Assembly: GCF_003026455.1 (NCBI RefSeq)
Contig: NZ_PYMB01000032.1
Location: 1 to 44,178 of the forward strand
Length of the DNA stretch: 44,178 nucleotides
Source: Photobacterium rosenbergii
GTDB lineage: Bacteria; Pseudomonadota; Gammaproteobacteria; Enterobacterales; Vibrionaceae
Direction: 5' to 3'
How positions within the stretch are numbered: position 1 is the stretch's first letter; each line of letters begins with the position of its first letter. The notes under the pieces are model-generated. The model did no database searches. It had not been told where the DNA came from and was given only the letters and a program-made list of their open reading frames with translations. Below, piece by piece: positions 16,308-25,232 of this stretch. The translations under genes and the position numbers were made by a program.

Positions 16308-17444
16308 CTAGCAGGAGAGGGCGAGGTATAACCGGGTTTTATCGGATAAGTTATTGATGTTTAAATTTGTTTCTTGTTCGATGCGATCAAGCCTATAACG
16401 CAGGGTATTGCGGTGAATATGGAGCGTTTCGCACGTTTGAGCTAAATCACAATTCTGAGCAAAAAATACCTTCAGGGTCTTTAGCAGGGTGCCTTTAGGG
16501 TCATTTGCTTTGAGGGCTTCCAGTGGTTGCATCAGTTGTTCATAGCGCCACGGGTCATCTTTGAGGCTGCTTAGCAGAACAGGCAGCAGGTGATCTTGGT
16601 AGAACAAAACACTCTCTTCATTGCTCCCTGCCTTGAGGGTCGCCTGGGCAGTTTGGAAAGAGCGCGACAGTCCTTGAAGCCCGGGAAAATAGTCGCCGAG
16701 GGCAATTTGGATTGAGAAATGGCTCTCTTTGGCAACCCGCCGCATGAGTTTGTTGATCCGCTTCTGCTCGATAGAACGCGACCAACCTGAATCTTCCAGT
16801 GTGATCGGTTTGAGTACCACTATCTCATTGAGCGAGACCGAATGGATCCCGACGAGGTTATCGCGCTCGGGGTATTCGAGCAGGTGGACCATTTTCTGTA
16901 GGTGTTCAAGGGATAGCGATTCACCAGCGGCAGGGATTACTTTGACCAGGGCGGCGATGCGCGGCTGGGCCAGATCAAGATCCAGCTTCTGGGCGATGGA
17001 GTTTAATTGGGCATCATTGAGTTCGGTATCTTTGATCAGCTGCAGTACCAACTCTTCGCGGTGGCGCTTGTTCCACTGCACCTGCGACATCAGCGCTTCT
17101 TGCTCGACGATCAACTCGGCGGTCATCTTGACCAGCTCACCATAGTTACGCACCTGATCCGGTGTGCCGGAGATCCCCACCACACCTATAATTTGGTCGC
17201 GGAAGACAATTGGCAGGTTGATCCCGGGCTTTACCCCTTTAAGTTGCAGCGCGGTGCCGGGGTCGATTTCAACCACCCGGTTATCGGTGATCGCCAAGAT
17301 AGCCCCTTCATGGCGCTGGTTGAGGCGGCTAGGATCGCCGGAGCCAATGATCCGGCCATATTCGTCCATCACGTTGACCGAGTGCTTGATGATTTTCATC
17401 GCCCGCTCGACGATTTGGCGGGCAATGGTCGCATTGAGTTGCAT
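16308..17444 (-). CDS. cdaR: CdaR-type sugar diacid / glycerate regulator
   Basis: A 378-residue transcription regulator like E. coli CdaR (SdaR), which activates glucarate, galactarate and glycerate genes in response to sugar diacids or glycerate. Residues ~1-135 are the sugar-diacid recognition domain (MQLNATIARQIVERAMKIIK start, GIVGISGTPDQVRNYGELVKM). The C-terminus is the PucR-type helix-turn-helix (ETLHIHRNTLRYRLDRIEQ, ~338-356). It is transcribed away from yacL and toward the permease and kinase genes, 159 bases upstream of them. This supports control of glycerate use. Domain order and length fit the family throughout. Confidence 0.92.
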   Translation of the reverse strand: MQLNATIARQIVERAMKIIKHSVNVMDEYGRIIGSGDPSRLNQRHEGAILAITDNRVVEIDPGTALQLKGVKPGINLPIVFRDQIIGVVGISGTPDQVRNYGELVKMTAELIVEQEALMSQVQWNKRHREELVLQLIKDTELNDAQLNSIAQKLDLDLAQPRIAALVKVIPAAGESLSLEHLQKMVHLLEYPERDNLVGIHSVSLNEIVVLKPITLEDSGWSRSIEQKRINKLMRRVAKESHFSIQIALGDYFPGLQGLSRSFQTAQATLKAGSNEESVLFYQDHLLPVLLSSLKDDPWRYEQLMQPLEALKANDPKGTLLKTLKVFFAQNCDLAQTCETLHIHRNTLRYRLDRIEQETNLNINNLSDKTRLYLALSC

Positions 17445-17561
17445 TTCTGTGTCAGATCCTGAAAATGTGCGCTCTTGCGCGAAGGATGGCAGAACGCCGT
17501 CCGCTCAAACAAGTGTACCATCATTGCACATTAGATCACTGACATCACACAGAGGATAGCT

Positions 17562-17930
17562 ATGGATTACGACTTTAAGAAAAATACCCTGGACGGTAGC
17601 TATCATGCGGTTTTCTCAATGGGGCATGAAGCCCTGGGCCGTTGGCTGGTGGAAGAGATCGGCAAGGACTTCGATAAGATAGATACCGTGATGTCCCAGC
17701 TTGGTGCATTGAAAAACAGTACCCAGGAGTGGCGAATTATCGGTGACGAGCTGACCTTGAGCCTGCAGGACAATGAAGCCGTGGTACAGGCTAACTATCT
17801 GTTTTCTGAGGATGACACCGAGCTGGAAGATAACCTGGATTTTTATGATGAAGAAGCGGTGGCAGTGTGCGGGTTTGAGGACTTTGCACAGGTTTTGACG
17901 GCATGGCGTGCGTTCGTTACCCGTTTTTGA
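17562..17930 (+). CDS. yacL: YacL/UPF0231 family protein
   Basis: A 122-residue acidic cytoplasmic protein of the UPF0231 family, function unknown. It aligns with E. coli YacL along its length: the MDY.F start, FSMGHEALGRWLVEEI, and the C-terminal YDEEAVAVCGFEDFAQVLTAWRAF. GAGGA lies before the ATG. In E. coli yacL follows acnB directly; here the DoxX gene and the glycerate module lie between them. A terminator follows ~40 bases after the stop. Confidence 0.93.
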   Translation: MDYDFKKNTLDGSYHAVFSMGHEALGRWLVEEIGKDFDKIDTVMSQLGALKNSTQEWRIIGDELTLSLQDNEAVVQANYLFSEDDTELEDNLDFYDEEAVAVCGFEDFAQVLTAWRAFVTRF

Positions 17931-17971
17931 TCTCTGACGCCGGCGAACGGCTAAAAATGCTTCATTTTAGT

Positions 17972-18006
17972 GAAAGGGCTGCACCATTAGGGTGCGGCCT
18001 TTTTTG
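17972..18006 (+). terminator. Terminator of yacL
   Basis: GGCTGCACC (17977-17985) pairs with GGTGCGGCC (17991-17999) around ATTAG, with GAAAG before and T6 after. The upper stem also forms the NtrC-like site listed separately. Confidence 0.88.
17980..17996. promoter_or_regulatory. Candidate NtrC binding site
   Basis: TGCACC-ATTAG-GGTGCG differs by one base from the NtrC consensus TGCACC-N5-GGTGCA. Its centre is about 97 bases before the predicted glnK transcription start, the usual distance for an NtrC enhancer of a sigma-54 promoter. Confidence 0.6.
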
Positions 18007-18058
18007 TATCAAAATCACATTATATTTTAAGTTGTTGAAATTAAAGAATTAAAAAAGT

Positions 18059-18074
18059 TGGCACGTTGCTTGTT
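18059..18074 (+). promoter_or_regulatory. Sigma-54 promoter of glnK-amtB
   Basis: TGGCACG-TTGC-TTGT matches the consensus TGGCACG-N4-TTGC at all but the last base, with the correct GG to G spacing for the -24 and -12 elements. Transcription would start near 18085, about 40 bases before glnK. This is the expected nitrogen-controlled promoter. Confidence 0.78.
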
Positions 18075-18123
18075 TGTTATTGAACTGTGATTGAGAAGGA
18101 ATTCTGTTTTCGAGGAGCAGGCA

Positions 18124-18462
18124 ATGAAATTAATCAACGCAATAATCAAACCATTCAAGTTGGACGATGTACGTGAAGCGCTAGCAGATGTTGGTGTAGA
18201 GGGGATGACAGTCTCAGAGGTCAAGGGTTTCGGTCGCCAGAAAGGCCACACCGAACTGTACCGTGGGGCTGAGTACCAGGTGGATTTCCTACCAAAAGTG
18301 AAGCTAGAAATTGCGACTCAGGCAGAAAACCTAGAAGCCATTATCGAAGCCATTTCAAAGGCAGCACAGACCGGCAAGATCGGTGACGGCAAGATTTTTG
18401 TTTACGACCTAGACCATGCAGTACGTATTCGTACCGGTGAAACGGATTTAGAAGCGTTATAA
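18124..18462 (+). CDS. glnK: P-II nitrogen regulatory protein GlnK
   Basis: A 112-residue trimeric signal protein that senses 2-oxoglutarate and ATP/ADP, is uridylylated by GlnD, and blocks AmtB when ammonium is plentiful. MKLINAIIKPFKLDDVREAL opens the protein, the T-loop GHTELYRGAEYQVDF carries the uridylylation site Tyr51, and the C-terminal GKIFVYDLDHAVRIRTGE is typical. The frame extends upstream to 18091, but GAGGAG at 18112-18117 precedes the ATG at 18124 and the family starts there. amtB lies 25 bases downstream, the reason for calling it glnK rather than glnB. Expression is probably from the sigma-54 promoter at 18059. Confidence 0.96.
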   Translation: MKLINAIIKPFKLDDVREALADVGVEGMTVSEVKGFGRQKGHTELYRGAEYQVDFLPKVKLEIATQAENLEAIIEAISKAAQTGKIGDGKIFVYDLDHAVRIRTGETDLEAL

Positions 18463-18487
18463 GAATTAAGCGTAGGGGACGAAGATT

Positions 18488-19717
<1,230 letters not shown>

Positions 19718-19744
19718 GTAACATATATTTAGTTCACACCTTTA

Positions 19745-19776
19745 AAAAAACGCTGCCGAAAGGTGGCGTTTTTTGT
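19745..19776 (+). terminator. Terminator of glnK-amtB
   Basis: AACGCTGCC and GGTGGCGTT form a 9-bp stem (two G-T pairs) with a GAAA tetraloop, A7 before it and T6 after. Confidence 0.9.
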
Positions 19777-19795
19777 TTTTTCTTGCTTTTGCGCA

Positions 19796-19823
19796 TTGTT
19801 TTGCTTTTCGTCTACAGTATAAT
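19796..19823 (+). promoter_or_regulatory. Promoter of fbpABC
   Basis: A perfect -10 TATAAT (19818-19823) with a moderate -35 TTGTTT (19796-19801) 16 bases upstream. The Fur-like palindrome starts about 10 bases after the -10, over the expected start site. Confidence 0.6.
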
Positions 19824-19833
19824 TGAGCGATAT

Positions 19834-19848
19834 TGATAACCGTTATCA
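19834..19848. promoter_or_regulatory. Fur box
   Basis: TGATAAC-C-GTTATCA is a perfect 7-1-7 inverted repeat of the Fur type, just downstream of the fbpA -10. Binding of iron-loaded Fur there would block the promoter. Confidence 0.8.
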
Positions 19849-19878
19849 TTACATTTTGCGTTTAAGGGAAGGATTATA

Positions 19879-20892
19879 ATGAAAAAGCTGTTGGCATCGG
19901 CAATTCTAGTGGGCTTGGCGGCTCCTCAGGCGGCAATCGCGGCTGAAGAAGTGAATGTTTACTCTTACCGTCAGCCATTCTTGGTTGAGCCAATGTTCAA
20001 GGAATTTACTGCTGAAACGGGCATTAAAGTAAACGTTAAGTTTGCTAAAGAAGGTTTGGCAGAAAAGCTACAGCAGGAAGGTCAGTACAGCCCTGCAGAT
20101 GTCGTATTGACAACGGATATCAGCCGCTTGGTTGAGCTTTCAGATAAAGAACTAGTACAGGCTGTTGATAGCAAAGTGATTGATGCCAACGTACCTGCAC
20201 AGTTCCGCGATAACGAAGACGAGTGGTTCGCGCTAACGCTACGTACCCGTAACGTTTACTCTTCTCGTGACCGTGTAGGCCGTCTACCAACTGATTTCGA
20301 TTACGCTGATCTGGCTAAGCCTGAGTGGAAAGGCAAAATCTGTACGCGCTCTGGCAAGCACCCATACAACATTTCTCTAGTTTCTTCGATGATTGCTCAC
20401 TACGGCGAAGCTGAAACTAAAGAGTGGCTAGAAGGCTACAAAGCAAACCTAGCTCGTAAGCCGCAGGGTAATGACCGTGCGCAGGTTAAAGCCGTTAAAG
20501 AAGGTCTTTGTGACCTAGCTATCGGTAACAGCTACTACCTAGGCAAAATGGTTAACGATGACAAGCAGAAGTCTTGGGCTGAAGCGGTATACATCAACTT
20601 CCCAGGTCAGGAAAACAACGGCACTCACGTAAACGTAAGTGGCATGGCAATGGCGAAATACGCGCCTAACCAGGAAAATGCCCTGAAGCTGATGGAATTC
20701 CTGACTGGCGACAAAGCCCAGCAGATGTATGCAGAAGTTAACTACGAGTACCCAGTCAAAGAAGGCGTTAAGCGTTCTGAGCTAGTGGCTTCTTGGGGTG
20801 ACTTCAAAGCAGATGAAGTTTCTCTGGATAAAGTTGCCGAGTACCACAGCACAGCTATCAAACTTCTAGATGAAGTGAAGTTTGATCTGTAA
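19879..20892 (+). CDS. fbpA: Iron(III) ABC transporter, periplasmic binding protein
   Basis: A 337-residue periplasmic ferric-ion-binding protein of the FbpA/IdiA class. A signal peptide (MKKLLASAILVGLAAPQAAIA) is followed by VNVYSYRQPFLVEPMFKEF. The double-tyrosine motif NSYYLGKM (~212-219), which supplies iron ligands in this family, is intact. The strong GGAAGGA ribosome-binding site and codon use like aceF suggest high expression. It is the first gene of fbpABC, behind a promoter with a Fur box, and is set off from the permease gene by a hairpin. Confidence 0.95.
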   Translation: MKKLLASAILVGLAAPQAAIAAEEVNVYSYRQPFLVEPMFKEFTAETGIKVNVKFAKEGLAEKLQQEGQYSPADVVLTTDISRLVELSDKELVQAVDSKVIDANVPAQFRDNEDEWFALTLRTRNVYSSRDRVGRLPTDFDYADLAKPEWKGKICTRSGKHPYNISLVSSMIAHYGEAETKEWLEGYKANLARKPQGNDRAQVKAVKEGLCDLAIGNSYYLGKMVNDDKQKSWAEAVYINFPGQENNGTHVNVSGMAMAKYAPNQENALKLMEFLTGDKAQQMYAEVNYEYPVKEGVKRSELVASWGDFKADEVSLDKVAEYHSTAIKLLDEVKFDL

Positions 20893-20903
20893 TTGGTTAC
20901 AAA

Positions 20904-20930
20904 AAATGGGGCGTAATGCCCCATTTATTG
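20904..20930 (+). terminator. Hairpin after fbpA, partial terminator
   Basis: AAATGGGGC pairs with GCCCCATTT around GTAAT (9 bp), with a short U-rich tail TATTG. Such a hairpin between the binding-protein gene and the permease gene commonly limits expression of the downstream genes or protects the fbpA message. Confidence 0.65.
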
Positions 20931-20940
20931 CTCAAGGCTA

Positions 20941-21060
20941 AGTACTTTTTCCAATAAGTTGTGGTAGTTTCTCCCCTCCTGTAGCAAGGTTTTCCCCCTA
21001 AGTCGGGAATGAGCGGCAGGAGAAGTGCACCGGTGCCACTTCTTGATTGCAAAAGGTACT
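20941..21060 (+). other. Structured spacer before fbpB
   Basis: Several nested complementary segments are present: AGTACTTTTT (20941-20950) with AAAAGGTACT (21051-21060, one G-T pair), CTCCTG (20976-20981) with CAGGAG (21017-21022), and AGAAGTG (21021-21027) with CACTTCT (21037-21043). No open frame is supported. It may be a folded leader of fbpB. Confidence 0.4.
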
Positions 21061-21072
21061 AAGTAGTTAGCA

Positions 21073-22701
21073 ATGAAAGAAAAATATCTCTTCTGGCGGA
21101 CCAGTGGTTGGGGCTTTTCCCTGCTGCTGGTTTTGCCTATTCTGGCCATTTTTTACACCGCCCTCGGTGAGACCGATGACGTCTTCTCCCATCTGATGGG
21201 AACAGTGATGTCGACCTATGCCGCCAATACGTTTTGGCTGGTGGCGGGTACCCTGATTTTGGCTCTGCTGTTTGGCTTGCCTGCCGCTTGGATCATGGCG
21301 ATGTGCCGTATTCCCGGTGAGCGGGTACTGCAGTGGGCGCTGGTGCTTCCTTTGGCCATGCCGGGCTATATTATCGGTTATATCTATACCGATTGGTTCG
21401 ATTATGCCGGCCCGGTTCAAATTCTGCTGCGTGATATTTTTGGCTGGCAGACTATCCATGACTACTGGTTCCCGAATATTCGCTCGCTGGGCGGTGCCTG
21501 CCTTGTCCTTGCATTGGTGCTTTATCCATATATTTACCTGCTGGCCCGTGCGGCGTTTATGGAGCAAAGTACGAGCCTGTTGCAATCAGCCCGTCTACTT
21601 AAGTGCAGTCCGCTAGATAGCTTCCGCCGTATTTCCCTGCCGCTGGCCCGTCCGTCGATTGCCGTGGGGATGTCCCTAGTGGCGATGGAAACCTTGGGGG
21701 ATTTCGGTACTGTTAGCTATTTTGCTGTTAACACGCTGACTACGGCGGTCTACGATACCTGGCTTGGTTATTCCAACCTTAATGCCGCTGCCAAGATTTC
21801 GGCCATCATGCTGTTGGTGATTTTCGTGCTGATCAGCGCCGAGCGTTTCAGTCGCCGCAAACAGAAAATGTTCCAGCAGGAGTTCGAACATGGTGATGAT
21901 ATCCGTTACACCTTGTCGGGATGGAAGAAGTGGGTAGCTATGGGTTGGTGTTGGGGCCTGATTGGCTTTGCCTTCCTATTGCCTCTGATGCAGCTTTGTT
22001 ACTATGCCTGGCATTACTTCGGTGACAGTTGGACCAGCCAGTTCCAGCAATACAGTATCAATAGCCTAAAAGTCTCGCTGATTACTGCTGTGTTGGCTGT
22101 CGCCCTAGCGTTGATCGTGAACTTCTACCGTCGACTAGATGGCCGCAGTATCACTGTGGTACCGACGCGGATTTCATCTTTGGGCTACGCTGTACCGGGT
22201 ACAGTGTTGGCTATCGGTGTGATGATCCCGCTAACCAGTGCTGATCACCTGCTTAACGATTTCACTATTGCCAATGGGCTAGGTCGGCCTGGACTGATTT
22301 TCTCCGGCACCATGTTTGCCATTATTTTTGCCTTCGTGGTGCGCTTTGCTGCGGTGGCTGTGGGGAGTATCGAAAGTAGCCTGGCCAAGATCCCGCCGTC
22401 TTTAGATATGGCATCCAAAACCATGGGTTATGCGTCGATGGCGATGCTGCGCCGCGTCCATCTACCTTTGATCCGCCGTGGTTGCTTGATTGCCGGCCTA
22501 CTGGTGTTTATTGAGTCGATGAAAGAACTCAATGCCGCCTTGCTACTTCGCCCATTCAACTTCGAGACATTGGCAACCTATGTCTATAATTTCGCTTCTG
22601 ACGAGCAGCTTGAGCTGGCTGCCTTACCGGCGATCCTACTGGTCATTGTTGGCCTGATCCCTCTGGTGATGGTTAACCGTTCTTTGGAGCAGAAACACTG
22701 A
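21073..22701 (+). CDS. fbpB: Iron(III) ABC transporter permease
   Basis: A 542-residue inner-membrane permease with two fused binding-protein-dependent transport domains, about 12 helices in all, as is usual for FbpB/SfuB. Each half has its cytoplasmic coupling loop (LLQSARLLKCSPLDSFRRISLPLARPSI; IPPSLDMASKTMGYASMAML-type). No good ribosome-binding site is seen before the ATG, and the upstream spacer can fold, so translation may be modest compared with fbpA. Its TGA overlaps the ATG of fbpC by one base, which suggests coupled translation. Confidence 0.94.
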   Translation: MKEKYLFWRTSGWGFSLLLVLPILAIFYTALGETDDVFSHLMGTVMSTYAANTFWLVAGTLILALLFGLPAAWIMAMCRIPGERVLQWALVLPLAMPGYIIGYIYTDWFDYAGPVQILLRDIFGWQTIHDYWFPNIRSLGGACLVLALVLYPYIYLLARAAFMEQSTSLLQSARLLKCSPLDSFRRISLPLARPSIAVGMSLVAMETLGDFGTVSYFAVNTLTTAVYDTWLGYSNLNAAAKISAIMLLVIFVLISAERFSRRKQKMFQQEFEHGDDIRYTLSGWKKWVAMGWCWGLIGFAFLLPLMQLCYYAWHYFGDSWTSQFQQYSINSLKVSLITAVLAVALALIVNFYRRLDGRSITVVPTRISSLGYAVPGTVLAIGVMIPLTSADHLLNDFTIANGLGRPGLIFSGTMFAIIFAFVVRFAAVAVGSIESSLAKIPPSLDMASKTMGYASMAMLRRVHLPLIRRGCLIAGLLVFIESMKELNAALLLRPFNFETLATYVYNFASDEQLELAALPAILLVIVGLIPLVMVNRSLEQKH

Positions 22702-23735
22702 TGACTCACGCATTATCTGTAAGCAACCTGACTTGTAAATATAACGGTCAGGCCGTATTGGAAAACTTGTCCCTGCCAGTCAAAGACAATGAAATTGTCT
22801 GCCTGCTTGGTGCCAGTGGTTGTGGTAAAACAACCTTGCTAAAGGCCATTGCGGGCCTGCTGCCGCTGGAAAGTGGTGTTATCCATATCAATGGCCGAAC
22901 GATTGCTGATGAGCACACTTGGTTGCCGCCTGAAAAGCGTAACATCGGGATGATCTTCCAGGACTATGCCTTGTTCCCTCACCTGACCGTTGCGGAAAAC
23001 ATTGCTTTTGGCCTGCGTGATTGGAGCAAGGAAAAAGTGACGGCCAAGATCCAGCAAATGCTCGAATTGGTACGTTTGACTGGCCTTGATGACCGTTATC
23101 CGCACCAGTTATCTGGCGGCCAGCAGCAGCGTGTGGCTATTGCCAGGGCATTGGCCTGCGAGCCAGATTTGATTTTGCTTGATGAGCCGTTTTCCAATAT
23201 CGATACCCAAGTTCGCCATGGCCTGATCAAAGAGATCCGCCGTATCTTCAAGGCGCAGGGTGTGACCGCGATTTTCGTTACCCACAGCCGCGAGGAAGCC
23301 TTTGCCTTTGCCGACCGGATGGCGGTAATGAACAACGGGGTGATCGAGCAATTCGGTACCGCGACTGAGCTTTATTACCGTCCGAGTAGCCGCTTTGTTG
23401 CCGAGTTCCTTGGTACGGGCTCATACTTGCCGGTAACACTGGCTGATAGCCAAACCTTATCGACTCCATTTGGGGCAATTAACGTCAATAGTGCGCCGGC
23501 TAGCAACGGCGATGCAGAATGGCTGCTTCGTCCGCAGAACCTCAACGTTCAACCGGCAGAAGATGGAGCAGGGGTGATCACCGAGCAACTGTTTATGGGT
23601 GACATTTGCCGTTATACGGTCGAATTCCAAGGCCATAGCCTGATTGTTAACTCGCACCTCATCCTGCAGATTGGTGAGCGTGTAGCCGTCACCCTGGAGC
23701 CACACGACCCGGTCGTGTTTGCCGCGGCTAGCTAA
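22701..23735 (+). CDS. fbpC: Iron(III) ABC transporter ATP-binding protein
   Basis: A 344-residue ABC ATPase that powers ferric iron uptake through FbpB. Walker A is GASGCGKTT (~37-45), the Q-loop is FQDYALFPH, the signature is LSGGQQQR (~135-142) and Walker B is LILLDEP, followed by the H-loop THSREEA. The C-terminal ~100 residues form the extra regulatory (TOBE-type) domain of this class. The ATG shares one base with the fbpB stop (TGATG). Confidence 0.95.
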   Translation: MTHALSVSNLTCKYNGQAVLENLSLPVKDNEIVCLLGASGCGKTTLLKAIAGLLPLESGVIHINGRTIADEHTWLPPEKRNIGMIFQDYALFPHLTVAENIAFGLRDWSKEKVTAKIQQMLELVRLTGLDDRYPHQLSGGQQQRVAIARALACEPDLILLDEPFSNIDTQVRHGLIKEIRRIFKAQGVTAIFVTHSREEAFAFADRMAVMNNGVIEQFGTATELYYRPSSRFVAEFLGTGSYLPVTLADSQTLSTPFGAINVNSAPASNGDAEWLLRPQNLNVQPAEDGAGVITEQLFMGDICRYTVEFQGHSLIVNSHLILQIGERVAVTLEPHDPVVFAAAS

Positions 23736-23762
23736 CCGTTGAGCTAAATGTACTGAAGAAAA

Positions 23763-23797
23763 ACAACAAGGCCGGTCATCATGACCGGCCTTGTTGT
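23763..23797. terminator. Bidirectional terminator, fbpC / hapR
   Basis: Two perfect 17-base arms (23763-23779 and 23781-23797, core AAGGCCGGTCAT) around one central base, flanked by T-rich sequence on the minus strand and TTGTTGTATT on the plus strand. It separates the convergent fbpC and hapR genes. Confidence 0.9.
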
Positions 23798-23818
23798 ATT
23801 GGGTGCCAGTAAGGCCCG

Positions 23819-24409
23819 TTATTTTCTGAAAAGCGCTTTGATGTGATTGTCTGCCAATGCCTGCATCTCTTCCCGCTCCGGGGAGATATTGGCTTGCAGG
23901 TAAACAATGTAGCACACCCCCTGGAACTGCCAGGCGAGGTCATGAGCAGAAAGGTTGCCCGGAAGGTTGGCCTGTTCGAACTTCTCGGCAATTTTTGAGA
24001 AGTTATCCTGGTTGCTGCTGACAAAATGGGGCCAGATGTCTTCCCGCACTGATGTGCTCCACTCGAACCATACCTTCAACCAGTCTTTTTGTTCGACCAC
24101 TTCATCGATCAGGTGGTAACAAATAGCCGTTAGCTGCTGCTCGAAAGGCTGATCACTGGCTAAGTTCTCGTCCACCATAGCCTTGAAGTGCTGCTCAACC
24201 TGGGTCAAGACTTCTTCGACTAAGGCTTCACGGGTCGGGAAGTAGTTAAAAACGGTGGCCACAGAAACATTGGCCATATCGGCGATATCTGCATGTCCTG
24301 CACGGCCGATGCCGCGTCGGGCAAAAACATCCAAAGCGAAGTTGAGTAGCTGTTCTTTACGTTTTTCTGGGGATAGACGGGTCCTTGTTCTTTTCGCGAT
24401 CGTATCCAT
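23819..24409 (-). CDS. hapR: Quorum-sensing master regulator, HapR/LuxR/LitR family
   Basis: A 196-residue TetR-type DNA-binding protein. The N-terminus (MDTIAKRTRTRLSPEKRKEQLL, here cut: MDTIAKRTRTRLSP then EKRKEQL) and the helix-turn-helix region (FARRGIGRAGHADIAD, VSVATVFNYFPTREAL) are nearly those of Vibrio LuxR, HapR, OpaR and SmcR. WLKVWFEWS (~103-111) is also typical. In Vibrio this protein controls luminescence, biofilm, protease and virulence genes at high cell density. The gene is next to hpt, as in V. cholerae. The frame extends to 24436, but AGGA lies 9 bases before the ATG at 24409 and the family starts there. The leader can pair with the Qrr small-RNA core (see findings). In Photobacterium the name would be litR. 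Confidence 0.93.
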   Translation of the reverse strand: MDTIAKRTRTRLSPEKRKEQLLNFALDVFARRGIGRAGHADIADMANVSVATVFNYFPTREALVEEVLTQVEQHFKAMVDENLASDQPFEQQLTAICYHLIDEVVEQKDWLKVWFEWSTSVREDIWPHFVSSNQDNFSKIAEKFEQANLPGNLSAHDLAWQFQGVCYIVYLQANISPEREEMQALADNHIKALFRK

Positions 24410-24419
24410 GTCTCTGATT

Positions 24420-24432
24420 CCTAGCTCAATTG
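24420..24432 (-). promoter_or_regulatory. Candidate Qrr pairing site over the hapR ribosome-binding site
   Basis: The hapR leader reads CAATTGAGCTAGG and runs into the ribosome-binding AGGA. It complements the conserved Qrr segment CCUAGCCAACUG, with one bulged A and one mismatch. Pairing would cover the ribosome-binding site. The Qrr core is recalled, not read here. Confidence 0.5.
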
Positions 24433-24523
24433 TCATTATTTTGGTTATGATTTGTACACGCGTTCACTTTACAGTAGCAACTAGTTATATTCAATCATGT
24501 TTTATTCATTCTGTATCATATAA

Positions 24524-24551
24524 TTGACAGGGTCGATAAAATAACTATTAC
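24524..24551 (+). promoter_or_regulatory. Candidate promoter of hpt
   Basis: A perfect -35 TTGACA (24524-24529) is followed 16 bases later by TATTAC (24546-24551). It lies about 80 bases before hpt in the divergent hapR-hpt region. Confidence 0.45.
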
Positions 24552-24630
24552 TTTGTAGTGGTGATAGAATAAGGCTCCGTTTTACCGCAAGCCGACAGGC
24601 GGCAGGTCAGCCGTACTGATGGAGATAAAG

Positions 24631-25164
24631 ATGAAACATACCATTGAAGTAATGATTTCTGAGCAGGACGTTCAGGCACGTGTAACAGAGCTGGGAAAGC
24701 AAATCACTGAACATTATAAAGATTCCAAAGATCTGGTCATGGTGGGTCTACTACGCGGCTCGTTCGTATTTATGGCTGATCTGGCTCGTGCAATTGAACT
24801 GACTCATGAAGTCGACTTCATGACCGCATCAAGCTACGGCAACACGATGGAAAGCAGCCGTGATGTGCGCATCCTTAAAGACTTGGATGATGACATCAAA
24901 GGTAAGGACGTTTTGTTGGTTGAAGATATTATCGATACTGGCAATACCTTGAATAAGGTGCGTGAAATCCTGTCGCTGCGTGAACCAAACTCAATTGAAA
25001 TCTGTACCCTGCTGGATAAGCCTTCGCGCCGCGAAGTTCACGTAGACGTGAAGTGGGTGGGTTTTGAAATTCCTGATGAATTCGTTGTTGGTGTAGGTAT
25101 CGATTACGCCCAGAAGTACCGCCACCTGCCATATATCGGTAAAGTCGTTCCGCTGGAAGACTAA
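24631..25164 (+). CDS. hpt: Hypoxanthine phosphoribosyltransferase
   Basis: Purine salvage: joins hypoxanthine to PRPP to give IMP. From the chosen start it has 177 residues, beginning MKHTIEVMI as in E. coli Hpt. The PRPP-binding motif is VLLVEDIIDTGNT (~94-106), and DEFVVGVGIDYAQKYRHLPYIG near the end is strongly conserved. An in-frame ATG at 24619 overlaps the ribosome-binding GGAGA (24621-24625), which sits 5 bases before the ATG at 24631, so the latter is preferred. It is divergent from hapR and convergent with can. Confidence 0.95.
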   Translation: MKHTIEVMISEQDVQARVTELGKQITEHYKDSKDLVMVGLLRGSFVFMADLARAIELTHEVDFMTASSYGNTMESSRDVRILKDLDDDIKGKDVLLVEDIIDTGNTLNKVREILSLREPNSIEICTLLDKPSRREVHVDVKWVGFEIPDEFVVGVGIDYAQKYRHLPYIGKVVPLED

Positions 25165-25182
25165 TACTGATTTTAAAGCATT

Positions 25183-25213
25183 AAAAAAGCGACTGGTCGA
25201 CAGTCGCTTTTTT
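25183..25213. terminator. Bidirectional terminator, hpt / can
   Basis: AAAAAAGCGACTG and CAGTCGCTTTTTT form a perfect 13-bp stem around GTCGA, with U runs on both strands. It serves the convergent hpt and can genes. Confidence 0.94.
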
Positions 25214-25232
25214 GTATTGGATACCTGAGTGA

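Noticed and set aside
24530..24552. Possible HapR autoregulation site (GTCGATAAAATAACTATTACT)
   Set aside because: It matches only about half of the LuxR-family operator consensus, so it is not listed.
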